Source: Salinivirgaceae bacterium (GTDB lineage: Bacteria > Bacteroidota > Bacteroidia > Bacteroidales > SZUA-534). From it: a stretch of DNA of 39,959 bases. Where the stretch lies: the NCBI GenBank assembly GCA_017551905.1, contig JAFZKK010000137.1:1-39959 (forward strand), read 5' to 3'. This document shows, in pieces, positions 15,695 to 26,100 of the stretch; position 1 is the stretch's first letter; each line of letters opens with the position of its first letter. The notes below the pieces were generated by a model, which did not search any database, was not told where the DNA came from, and saw nothing but the letters and a program-made list of their open reading frames with translations. Position numbers and translations under genes: made by a program.

Positions 15695-16733
15695 TCTTCA
15701 GCAAATAATTGTTATTCACCACTTTCATTGACAGACTGGCGCTGATGAGCGTGCTGAAAACAGGCTCTGTGGGGCGGATGACGATGCCCTCTTTTTTGCC
15801 GCCGTTAGGGTATTGGCCGTCGGAACGCGCCAAAAGCGATTCAACGGTCGGATATTTGGCAGGCAGGTCGGTGTCCACTTCCTCAATCGGAACCGTTGTC
15901 AGATTCAAATCGGTGCAGATTTCCTGCATTTTACGCAGCCCTACGCGCTGGCCGTTCACACGCACCGTGAACACGTACCATTCGGGTTTCAGGAGTTTCA
16001 GACGGTTGTTTTGGATGCCTGGCGCGCAAAACTCGCCTTGAATTGTCAGTGTGTCCAAACCTTTTGTTTCCAAATAGTTGCGTATGGCTTGTTCGTATCC
16101 GCGCTCTTTTACAAGTTTGAAGAAATCCGACGAGTCGTCGTCTTTGTACTCGTAGTTGTGGCCTGTAACGTGGAAACCATTCTGGTCCAGGCTGATAGAG
16201 TGTGATGAGCCGTCCATTTTTGTCGAAATATAGTATTCCAGTCCCGTAAATTCTTGAATCAGTTCGGGGCAGGCCTGCACGCGTGTCTCGTCGGTGTGGG
16301 GCACGTCGTATGGCAGTTGGCCGATGATGGTTCCGCCAGTGCTTGCCCGTTCCTCGATTTCCCATTCCTTAACGCCCAGAGTTTCAGTCACGTCAGTGCC
16401 AATTTCAGTGTCAGCGGAGAGCTCGCCGAAAGCCGTCAGCGGCAGCACTAAACCTTGCGAAATTTGCCCGCGGAACTTCATTGTCTTAATCTTAAAACCT
16501 TCGCCCATTACGTTGGTTTTGCGGTAGCTGGTGGCGCGTAGGAACTCGTATTGCGGCCTGACGGGCAGGAAACTGTCAATCTCGAAATAGACGCACTTGT
16601 CGCCAGCCTTGAACTGGCCTTTGTTTGCCACGCACTGCCACCCTAAAACGTGGCAAAGTTCAATGCGGTCGGCACCCTCAATTGGCTCGATTCCGTTAAT
16701 CACCTGAATGCTTGCTAACTTTCTCATAATCAT
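15684..16733 (-). CDS. RNA ligase, DRB0094-like (Rnl5) family
   Basis: A 349-residue ATP-dependent polynucleotide ligase. An N-terminal OB-like domain (about 4-105, KLASIQVINGIEPIEGADRI) precedes the nucleotidyltransferase domain. The nucleotidyl-accepting lysine is Lys172 in the KMDG motif (STKMDGSS). Other motifs are GEFCAPGIQ at 233-241, EGIVIR at 315-320 and the terminal Lys337 in SMKVVNNNYLL. This order of an N-terminal OB domain and KxDG is that of the Deinococcus DRB0094 ligase, which seals nicked RNA. ATG codons at 16733 and 16727 are both possible starts. A TATATTTG box at 16785-16792 and a GC-rich hairpin lie upstream. The gene is followed by an overlapping remnant of the dipeptidyl peptidase III tail. 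The physiological substrate is unknown. Confidence 0.88.
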   Translation of the reverse strand: MIMRKLASIQVINGIEPIEGADRIELCHVLGWQCVANKGQFKAGDKCVYFEIDSFLPVRPQYEFLRATSYRKTNVMGEGFKIKTMKFRGQISQGLVLPLTAFGELSADTEIGTDVTETLGVKEWEIEERASTGGTIIGQLPYDVPHTDETRVQACPELIQEFTGLEYYISTKMDGSSHSISLDQNGFHVTGHNYEYKDDDSSDFFKLVKERGYEQAIRNYLETKGLDTLTIQGEFCAPGIQNNRLKLLKPEWYVFTVRVNGQRVGLRKMQEICTDLNLTTVPIEEVDTDLPAKYPTVESLLARSDGQYPNGGKKEGIVIRPTEPVFSTLISASLSMKVVNNNYLLKNED

Positions 16734-16753
16734 TCGGTTTTAAGATTGGTTTT

Positions 16754-16778
16754 GCGCGGCAAGGCGTTTTTGCCGCGC
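16754..16778. repeat. GC-rich hairpin in the leader of the RNA ligase gene
   Basis: A perfect 9-base inverted repeat, GCGCGGCAA at 16754-16762 and TTGCCGCGC at 16770-16778, has a 7-base loop. If transcription starts near 16779, as the TATATTTG box at 16785-16792 would suggest, the hairpin would form the very 5' end of the RNA ligase mRNA. There is no T-run after it on the minus strand, and no plus-strand gene to terminate. Confidence 0.75.
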
Positions 16779-16784
16779 TTTTCG

Positions 16785-16792
16785 CAAATATA
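16785..16792 (-). promoter_or_regulatory. Candidate -7 element (TATATTTG) for the RNA ligase gene
   Basis: The minus strand matches TAnnTTTG exactly, 51 bases upstream of the ATG at 16733. A -33 TTTG box is not seen at the expected distance, so confidence is limited. Confidence 0.3.
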
Positions 16793-16913
16793 GTATTTTT
16801 CGTTGATGAACGTTGCTAAAAAATGTCTTCGAAAGAAGAAAAAAGGAAGTATATGCCTATAATTGTTAGAATTACGAATACTATTATTTTATATGGCTCA
16901 ATGAAATTTTCCT

Positions 16914-17891
16914 TTATTTGCATTCTTCAGCCGTTTTTTCGATAGTTTTTATCGAATCCAAAAACGCCATTTCAACATCGCTTAAAGTCTTTTGCTGATA
17001 TTTCTTGTATTCGTTTGTGGCCTTTTCAATGGCTTTTTCGTGGCTAATGGAACCGCTGCCTTGCAGAAGTTGTTCGCCGCTCATTGTCAGAATTTTATCC
17101 AAATGTTCAGCCCAATCTTTCATCGTCATTGGTTGTTCGCGTTCGGCCTGACGCTCGGCAAAGTCCAAATATCCCGAAACAATCTGCCCCATAGCCCTTA
17201 ACTCTTTCTCATCGAGATAGTTTTTTGCCACAACAGCGTCTTTCAAATGTGGACGGTTGCCTTCGAAAGTCTTCAATCCCATAAACTCTTTTTCGGCATC
17301 GGCACGGCTGTATATCACTTCGGCAGCCGTCTGCCCGTGAACAGCAAAGTGCATTTTGTTCTGCACTTTTTTGAAAAACTCAATCGATGTGTCGGAACGA
17401 GGGTTATAATCGATGCTTGTGGCGTAAATATCAAGCACTTGGCGGTAAAAGACTTTTTCCGATGCGCGGATGTCGCGGATGCGTGTCAAGAGTTCCTTCC
17501 AGTAGCCGCCACCACCGAGTTGTTTCAGTCGGTTATCATCAAGTGTGAAACCTTTGCGGATATATTCATTCAGCCGTTTCGTGGCCCATTGACGGAATTG
17601 CGTGCCTCTCAATGATTTAACACGGTAACCCACAGATATTATCACGTCAAGATTGTAATAATTCGGGGCTTTTTGCTGAAATTCGGAATTTCCGAATTTC
17701 TTTACGGAAACATCTTCAACAAGTTCATTTTCAGCGAAAATATTCTTGATATGTTCGTTGATGGTTGAGCGTGATTTCTCAAACAAAACCGACATTTGCT
17801 CTTGTGTTAGCCAAACCGTTTCGTCTTCAAAAATAACCTCAACGTTGATTGCCTCTTTATCAGTGGAAAATATCGCAATTTCCTTATTCAT
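16914..17891 (-). CDS. RhuM family protein
   Basis: A 325-residue protein of the virulence RhuM family, named after a Salmonella SPI-3 gene and widespread in mobile and variable regions. Characteristic stretches are VWLTQEQMSVLFEKSRSTINEHIKNI near 26-51, which looks like a helix-turn-helix, NLDVIISVGYRVKSLRGTQF near 80-99, FRQWATKRLNEYIRKGF and HGQTAAEVIYSRADAEKEFMGL. The molecular role of the family is unknown; the N-terminal fold suggests DNA binding. It follows the dipeptidyl peptidase III gene by 63 bases and precedes the RNA ligase by 180 bases, all on the minus strand. Family members often occur singly beside restriction or phage genes; no such genes are seen here apart from the Bro-N gene 20 kb away. 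Confidence 0.9.
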   Translation of the reverse strand: MNKEIAIFSTDKEAINVEVIFEDETVWLTQEQMSVLFEKSRSTINEHIKNIFAENELVEDVSVKKFGNSEFQQKAPNYYNLDVIISVGYRVKSLRGTQFRQWATKRLNEYIRKGFTLDDNRLKQLGGGGYWKELLTRIRDIRASEKVFYRQVLDIYATSIDYNPRSDTSIEFFKKVQNKMHFAVHGQTAAEVIYSRADAEKEFMGLKTFEGNRPHLKDAVVAKNYLDEKELRAMGQIVSGYLDFAERQAEREQPMTMKDWAEHLDKILTMSGEQLLQGSGSISHEKAIEKATNEYKKYQQKTLSDVEMAFLDSIKTIEKTAEECK

Positions 17892-17954
17892 AATCTTTTT
17901 GTGGCTAATATACGATTTTTCTTGTCACCAATAGATGTAATTATAGACAATGTT

Positions 17955-19922
17955 TTAATTGCTTTCGGATAGAAACCCAAATTCCCGACCATACCGCAGC
18001 ATTTGTTCGGTATAACTCTCTGTATAGTCGATAGTTACGTCGACGATTTTGCCATTCTCGACAATAGGTTTCAGCACAGGGTTAACAAAGCCGCCGTAGG
18101 GTGCGATGTTCAGTTTCTTGAAGCGCTCAAGCACTTCGGCGTGAAGCGCGTGGTCGATTTTCACGGCGTAGGTCTCGACAAGGGCTTTTCCCGCTTCAAA
18201 ATCGCCTTCCGATTTGATGCGTTGAATCTCGGCCAGAAGGGTGCCGAAAATCTCTCTCAATTTAACATAATCATTGATTTGGGTGTATGTTTTTCCGTCG
18301 ATTTTCAGCAGTTCGACAACATTTTCGGCCTTGCCTTTTTCCAGCGCCCAGCGGGCAATGAGTTGGCGGTTACGCATATGCGATTCTTCAAGGTCTTTGC
18401 CCAGTTCGATGCGCGTGAGTTGCGTCATTAGGCCGTTGCGGATATACGAGTCGTATTCGGCTTTAAAGGCTTTGTTATCAGGCAGAAGGCCGAGTTTGAC
18501 AATCCGTTGGTCGGCAATATAGTAGAGCGCGAAAAGGTCGGCGCGGGCTTCTTCCAAAGTCGAACTGTAGTTTTTCAGAGCGTCGGGGTTGGTGCCAGGT
18601 AGCAGTTGCCCCGAGCCGTGTCCCAGACACTCGTGCAGGTCGGTGTGCAGGTTGCTCGCCTGATAGCCGTATTGGCGCGAGCGGGCGCGTTCGGCGTCGT
18701 CGTGGCAGAACTCGTCGAGCATTCCGCTGCCGAGGCTCGCCTGATGGTATGCGTAGGTGATGTTCTCGATGGTGACCGACTTCGAGCCGTGTTCCTTGCG
18801 AATCCAGTCGGCGTTGGGCAGGTTGATGCCGATGGGTGTCGAAGGGTAGCAGTCACCGCCAAGTTGGACGGCGGTTATCACTTTGGCAGTCACGCCTTTA
18901 ACACTCTTTTTCTTGAATCGGCTGTCGATGGGTGCGTGGTCTTCGAACCACTGCGCGTTGCCGCTGATAATCTCGGTGCGGTGCGTTGCAGTCAGGTCTT
19001 TGAAGTTGACCAGCGATTCCCACGTGGCCTTGATTCCGAGCGGGTCGCCGTACACTTCGATGAAGCCGTTCACAAAATCCACCTGCGGCTCGTTGTCACT
19101 GACCCACAGAATGTTATACTCGTCCCAAGTGCGCAGGTCGCCCGTTTGGTAATAACTGATGAGTTTCTCGATTGATTGCCGTTGTTGGTCGGTTTCGGCA
19201 AGGGGTGCGGCAAGTGTCAGGTATTTAACAATAATCTCGATTGCCTTGCCATATTTCCCGCCTACGCGATAGGTCTCTTCGGTGATTTGTCCGTCGGTTT
19301 TCACAAGGCGGCTGTTCAGTCCGTTCGACAGCGGACGGTCGGGGTCGGGTTGGGGCAGGGCGGCGTTGTAGGCTTCCACTTCGGCCTGACTCACGCCGCT
19401 GTAGAAGTTGCACGCCGACGCCTTCACCACGTCGCCGCTACTGTCGAGGCTCACGCGCTTAAGGTCTGTTTTACTGTAGATTATGTCGGTCACGCGATTG
19501 GCAAAAACCGCAGCCGACTCGCCTTCGGTTTTCGGCATTCGCCCGAAATCGGAATTGAGAATCAGTTGCTTGAACGTTTCGGCGCTGATTTCGGGGAAGA
19601 ACTTGTCGCAGCTGTAGTGGTGGTGCACGCCGTTGCTGAACCAAACGCGCTTGGCGTAAACCATAAACTGTTCAAAATCACAGCTTTCGCGATTGCCGCC
19701 ATAACTCTCGACAATGGCGTCGATGGTGTGGCGGATGAGCAGATTGTGGCGGTAGAATTGGTCGAAAATAATGTCGCGTCCGCACTGCGCCGCCTGGCTC
19801 AAATAGTAGATAAATGTTTTTTGCTTAAGTGTAAGTTTTTCGAAATCAGGCACTTTATACCGCATAATCTTTATGTCGGCAAAGCGGTCGATAACGTATT
19901 CAAAATCCTTTTCGGCTTCCAT
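17955..19922 (-). CDS. Dipeptidyl peptidase III (M49 zinc metallopeptidase)
   Basis: A 655-residue cytosolic zinc exopeptidase that removes dipeptides from the N-terminus of short peptides. The zinc site is HECLGH at 430-435 (LHECLGHGSGQ), with the third ligand in EEARAD at 457-462. Cys in the fourth position of the hexapeptide is also my recollection of the Bacteroides enzyme. NITYAYHQASLGSGMLDEF around 387-405 is another conserved block. No signal peptide is present. The ATG at 19922 gives MEAEKDFEYVIDRFAD. Its 3' end is duplicated 2.4 kb downstream as a short remnant. RhuM and RNA ligase genes follow in the same direction. The divergent 210-base gap to the giant gene has only a weak promoter-like TACCTTCG at 19945-19952. 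Confidence 0.93.
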   Translation of the reverse strand: MEAEKDFEYVIDRFADIKIMRYKVPDFEKLTLKQKTFIYYLSQAAQCGRDIIFDQFYRHNLLIRHTIDAIVESYGGNRESCDFEQFMVYAKRVWFSNGVHHHYSCDKFFPEISAETFKQLILNSDFGRMPKTEGESAAVFANRVTDIIYSKTDLKRVSLDSSGDVVKASACNFYSGVSQAEVEAYNAALPQPDPDRPLSNGLNSRLVKTDGQITEETYRVGGKYGKAIEIIVKYLTLAAPLAETDQQRQSIEKLISYYQTGDLRTWDEYNILWVSDNEPQVDFVNGFIEVYGDPLGIKATWESLVNFKDLTATHRTEIISGNAQWFEDHAPIDSRFKKKSVKGVTAKVITAVQLGGDCYPSTPIGINLPNADWIRKEHGSKSVTIENITYAYHQASLGSGMLDEFCHDDAERARSRQYGYQASNLHTDLHECLGHGSGQLLPGTNPDALKNYSSTLEEARADLFALYYIADQRIVKLGLLPDNKAFKAEYDSYIRNGLMTQLTRIELGKDLEESHMRNRQLIARWALEKGKAENVVELLKIDGKTYTQINDYVKLREIFGTLLAEIQRIKSEGDFEAGKALVETYAVKIDHALHAEVLERFKKLNIAPYGGFVNPVLKPIVENGKIVDVTIDYTESYTEQMLRYGREFGFLSESN

Positions 19923-20066
19923 TTTTGTTGCGTTTTTAGTGTTGCGAAGGTAGTCGCGAAATCGGAACAGTTATTATTTTGTTCATAAAAAATACTGCCT
20001 TTCGTTAGTCAAAATGTAGGGCTATTTCGCCACATAATTCGCTTTTTATATATAGGTAATATCTAT

Positions 20067-20099
20067 TTTGCGTGCTTTAAAAGAAACTGCGTAATTGTG
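20067..20099 (+). promoter_or_regulatory. Candidate promoter for the giant T9SS protein gene
   Basis: TTTG at 20067-20070 and TAATTGTG at 20092-20099 are 21 bases apart. The -7 box differs from TAnnTTTG at one position. The start codon at 20133 is 33 bases downstream, the same distance as at ffh. The surrounding sequence is AT-rich, so chance matches are possible. Confidence 0.3.
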
Positions 20100-20132
20100 G
20101 TTTCGAGTTGAGTTTGAAATAATTGTATTGTT

Positions 20133-23100
20133 ATGAAAAAGAATATTTTACACGGATTTTTGTTGGGGTTATCAGTGATGGTGTTGTCGGTTGGTTCGGC
20201 AAAGGCGGATAATTATACATCAACTGCCGGAGGAGGATTGTTTAATAATCCTGGGACTTGGGGAGTTAGTTTGACCTCGGAACAAATGCTGGCTGCGATT
20301 CAAGCAGGAACCAATACATTCACGGTGAGTGAAGGTGCCACTGTAATTGTAAATGATTCTGTTAACGTGCTTGATTTAAAAGTGAATGGTATTCTGGTTT
20401 TTGGAAAAAACGAAGAAGAAAACAAAACCGTGATAGTGAACGGAACGTTTACCGTGAATGGTAGCGTGGATGTCGCTGATGTGGAAGGCACTCATGTGCT
20501 GAGAGTCAAGGGAGGGTTCGTTAATAATGGAATAATTGGTTTGCGCCGCAGTTCCATTAAGGTTGTGAATGTGGTGTTTGATGGTTCACAAACAATATCA
20601 GGTTCCGGCTCGGGAACATTCAATAATATTGAAATAGCCTCAGGTACGGTTACGAATAGTATGAATTTGGATATTGACGGTTCGTTTACTATTGATGAGG
20701 GAGCGACATTTAATGCGGGAAGTTCCACATTATTATATGTTGCTGGCAATTTTACTAATAAAGCATCTGCGGATAATTTTGTAAGGGGAACAAGTATTGT
20801 TGAGTTGAATGGAAAAAATGTTCAGACAATTTCCGGAAATATTCGGTTTAATGAATTGAAAATTAACGGTGGAGGATTTGTGGTTGTTTCAAACACTATT
20901 GATGTTGGAGGTAATTTTGAGATAACTAATAATTCTACATTAAACAGTTCGGCGGAACTTCACTTTTATAAAGGATTTACTGTTGAGGCAGGTAGCACAT
21001 ACGATACGAATACAAGTTATACATGTTTTTGGGGAGGATACACCGGTGGTAGCAGGCCAACAACTGTACTTGATACAAGTCAGACTATTACAATTAATGG
21101 AGAAGCTCTTTTTGCGGGAATTTCGTGTCACAGTGGCAGCGATGTTGGTACTAAAACGTTCCATGGCAACATTTATTCCACAGCAGAGATAAGAGCTTGG
21201 AGTAAAGCCAAAATTGTTGATGATGCATCAAGCTATTTGCATACGTTCAGCGGTGCAATTGCAGAGGGAGGTATAGAATTGCAAAGCCCGATGCGTATAA
21301 TTGGTGGAACAATAAGAAACCATAATGTGTCACCCGATATGAGTGATGGCGTGTTGTCAAGCTATTCGCTTGGCACAGGAAAAATAACCATTGCAGGTAC
21401 AGTAAGTGTCAGAGCTGGAGGTACGTTGAATGTCAAAAATGATGTGGAGATAGAAAGCGGTTATATATTATTGGCTGGCTCATACGAACTTACCGGTTCC
21501 GATACCACGGCATGGTATCAGGCGATGTTGAACGGTAACGGCAATAATACACTAACAGTAAAAAACGGCACGTCTCTTTATATGAGAGGTAAAAACAATT
21601 ACCCGACAAACTTTAACAATTTGATTTTTGAGGAGACAAGTACGGCTTATTACGATGCAGAGTTTGACCAGATAGTGCATGAAGGAAATTATGGAAGTTT
21701 GTGTCTTAGGTATTACAACAAATGGTTCCAAGGCAATACCAATATAGCTTATCATTTGTATGTCTATCCTGGCACAAACGGCTGGGTGAATGCACAGATG
21801 GGTGGACACAGTCATACTATCGGTTATTATATCTATGATGACCCGACTCTCAATGGTGAAACAAACATTACATCAACAGGAACTGTTACTATGAAATGCT
21901 CGGGAAATCGGGCTCAATATATTTTAAAACGAGGTGATGGAACGTATGAGTTTAATAATCTGTATTTTGAAAGTAACGACCCCACGTACGCACAGACAAA
22001 ATATATAACAGGCGACATTAAGGTGAATGGCACATTGTCGTTGTCGAACAATAGCACTAACGAACTTCTGAATCTGTCGCTTGATATTGATAATCACGAA
22101 ATTGTAGGCGGAACAGAGTCAACTTTCATATTGGGGAACAACTGCCGGATAAAAACAAGCGGCGCTAGCAACTTCTTCAATATGACGGAATCGTTTAATC
22201 ATTTCAATTTGCACAATAATAGTGTTGTTCAGTTTGATGCAACGGATGTTGAACAGATAATTCCGGGCACAACATACGGCAACATCTATTTGTATGGCAA
22301 CACGGTTAAGCGTCTTGACGCTGCCAATCCGCATATCGTAATTAAGGGTTGGATTGACGACAATGGCTACACTCCGGTTTTCACCGTTGGCAACAGTAAT
22401 GCACAGATAGAAATTGAAGGTGATTGGTTGCTTGAGACGGCCAAGGTCAATATCAATCCGAATGCGATTGTGATGTTTAATGGCAGGTTCGAACAGGAAA
22501 TTGTGCAGACAACATTGCCAAATGTTGAAATGGTGGGCAGCTTAACCAAAACCCTTAAAAGCTCGTTGACCGTTATGGGAAATCTGGTTGTGCATCCCGG
22601 TTGTGAGGTGAATGCTGACAATAGAACTATTTATTTGTATGGTAATTATGTTAATGCGGATGGCAGTGGCGGAACGTTCCATCAGCTTGCAGGAAGCCTC
22701 TATTTGCGGGGAACGGGCAATACGCAGACAATAAATGTTTCAAATCCTAATAGTAACCAGTTCAATAACATTTACATCGAAAAGAATCAAGACGACACCT
22801 GCCGGTTCCTGACCGATGTGAAAATGGGCGGAAACCTTATGACGGCCAACAAAAAAGGTCATATCGATATTCAGAATCACACAATAACAATTGGTGGCGA
22901 CCTTTACATGTATCAGACTTGCAATCTGTTGCACGATGGTGATAAAGCCATGTTGCATCTGAGCAGCAGCACAACAGAGCAACGTATCAGCAACTTTAAT
23001 CCCTCAATAATCTATCCGACAATCCGGTTCAGTGGCAGCGCTGTCAAACGTCTTCTCGAAAACAGCATTGATATTGATGGCGATGTGATTATAGATAACG

Positions 23101-26100
23101 ATGCCATTGTGACAAGCGGAAAAAATATGTATGTATCAGGCGATTGGAAAAACTCGGGAACGTTCAACCATTCGGCAGAAATGTGGTTTGATGGTGTCAA
23201 TCAGGAGATTAGCGGGTCGGCATTTTATAATGTAATGTTCAGTGGTACTGGAACCAAAACGCTGACAGGTAATATCAATGTTGCCGGATGGCTGAAAATC
23301 GACTCTCTGGCGACACTTGATGTTGGACCAGATTCATACGGCATCACAGTTAACAGCTATTGGTACAATAATATTTGGAACGACAAGCATAACAAAACTG
23401 GAACTTTTGTGCCGCGCGAAGGTACGGTAACCTTTGTTGGTAATAACAGTTGGGAGTACACCGGCGACTCATTGAACGCAAATGGTGTTGGCCGTCCTGG
23501 CAAATCGTTCTATAATGTAACAGTAAGTCTTTCAGACGCAACTAATTATACTGGTCTGTATCCGATATATAAAACATCAAACAAAATAAAATCGGAACAG
23601 AACGATATGTATATCCAAAACAATCTGACTATCAACAATGGTATCTTCTATTTGTATTGGAATAATCTGTTTGTGGGTGGCGATTTGAAAAACCTCGGCG
23701 GAACCTTCTCTATGAACGCTCATTACAGCCAGTATCCAAAACTCTATTTGGGCGGTACCACCACTCATAAGTTTGACCCGGGAAAAAACCACACTGTGCG
23801 CCAGATTGAGGTCGTGAACGGTGGTAAATATGAACTGGAGAATGATTTCGTTCTTGATGGCTCATCGGTCGATAGTCTTCTGTTTATCAACAATGGTGAG
23901 TTTAGCTTCAATCACCATTCCATAAGGATGACTAGTTCGGTAGGAAATGTGATTATTGGTGAACATGGCACAATGACCCTCGACTCGGCTGCGGTGTTGG
24001 CTATGTATAGCGGACGGCACATCTATAATTATGGTCATTTGAATTTACTTGGCGATAAGGATTCTCCGGCAAAAATCCAACCAGCGTCGTCGGGATGGTA
24101 CTATTATATTGTTCAACATAGCGGAGAGTTGGCGGCAAATTATTATTGCATAGAGGGAACACGTGGCCGCGGTTTGGAAATAAGAGGAGGAACGATAAAT
24201 AATACTTATCATCTTCAAAATGGTGAGTTCTCTAACTCTGGTTATTCATGGAATAGTACTGATACTGCATTTTATCACAAAAAAGAAGCGGAAAATACAG
24301 CATTACTGACGTTGAACGGCATCACATTAAAAGGTGGAGGTACATTGGAAGTAAGCAATGTTACGTTTAACTCTCGTGATGGCTGGCCCAAAAAAAATGT
24401 GCAGCGTACAAGCGGTTCTGGAGTTATAAAATTCACTAATTATGGTGGAACAATGGCTGGCCCGTCATTTGAACTTGATGGCGGCAGTTTGATAGAGTGG
24501 GAGACAATTGCAGGCTTTGTATGGTCAGGAGAGGGAGATGATGATAATTGGCGGACCAAAGGAAACTGGGTAGGAGGAAAGGTCCCAGGTGCGAACGATG
24601 TGGTCTTTCTCGACCATACTAAAGTAGCCGGCTCATATACAGTACGAGTTGACAGCCAAGCTGTGGTTAATAATCTGACTATTGCCGATAATGTGACTTT
24701 GCAAATAAACGGCAGCGACGAACAGCCGAAATACGGACTTATAGTGAATGGGAAACTTAATATGCTTTCCAACTCGGTTCTCAGCCAAACAGCCAAGCGC
24801 GACTCATTGGTGTTGCATGGTTCTTGGACAAGCGCGGGCGAATATACACCAAACGGACAATCTGTGGTTTTTGCACCGACAACCGGAACGCATCAATTGA
24901 CATTCCCGGCTGGTGATACTATAGGAGCAATAGTGATGCGCGGACCTGGTAGCCTGTCTATTTTGGGAACAATAAACGTGCACGACAGTGTGGCGCTTAA
25001 TGGAGGAACGCTTATTGGCAACAATGCGACATTAAAACTTATGGGCGATTGGATTCCGCGTGGTGGCACATTCGATATTCGTGAATCGAAAATTTATTTC
25101 AGCGGTAATAAAGATGGGGCAACTCAGAAAATTTATGGTGGCCGATTCTGGGGTATTTATTTCGAAAATGCTTCACAAAAGCAATTTGAGGATAATATAT
25201 CGGTATACAACACATTCGAAATAGAGGACAATTCTGCGACAGTGAGGGCCGGTGTGCACAATATTTATATGACAGGTAACAAAACTACAAATTGGTATAA
25301 CAAATCTGCCAATCCTGGAGTATTCGACCAAACTGGTAGTGGCTCTGTTATTTTCAACGGAAGCACATCTGTGATAGGCAAAGCGGGGGATGCTTATGGC
25401 CCAACAAAGTTTAACAATGTATTGATACAAGGCACTGGTTCAAAATACTTCTATGATATTGCCTACGTAAAAGGCAGTTTCGAGATTGTTGCTGGAACTA
25501 ATGTCGAGATAATGAATGGTGGCGGAATTGATGGAGAACATTCTGGAACGTTACAAATGAATGGCGGTGGCTATTATATATTTGGTGAAGACAATTTTGC
25601 CAAGAACATGGCCGTTTACGATTTGAGCGGAGGCACAGTCTATTATCGCGACTCATGCGCACAGAGCATTTTCAACACTACATATAGTGGATTGTGCATT
25701 TATAACTATTACAAAACGTCGGGCGATACTCGCGAACCGCTCAAAACACTGAAAGATGATATAACCGTTACAGGAACACTGACTATAAATGACTCTCTTG
25801 CCATCCTTAATGTTGATAATCACACCATTACGCTTACGGGCGGAATCAGTATGGCTGCAAAAGGTCATCAGATTCTCTGGGGCGAAAACGGAACATTGAT
25901 TCATGTCGGCGGCAGTTGGGATGTGAGCTCGAACATTACTGATTTCTGCAATGTTCAAAAACGTGGAACTGGTTATCTGCGAGCCAACAACAATTGGAAT
26001 ATCACAGGTGATATGGACTTCCTGAGCGAGACGCAACTGTATATGCGTGGCTTTACCATTGATTGTAAAGTGCCAGGCCAAGGCAAATCATTCTCGATGG

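Noticed and set aside
16824..16935. Short plus-strand frame in the gap between RhuM and RNA ligase genes
   Set aside because: It is about 40 codons long, runs into the RhuM gene antisense and has no supporting signal.
19176..19988. 270-codon plus-strand frame opposite dipeptidyl peptidase III
   Set aside because: It is an antisense shadow of a gene with an intact zinc-site motif. It also runs into the divergent intergenic region without a start context.
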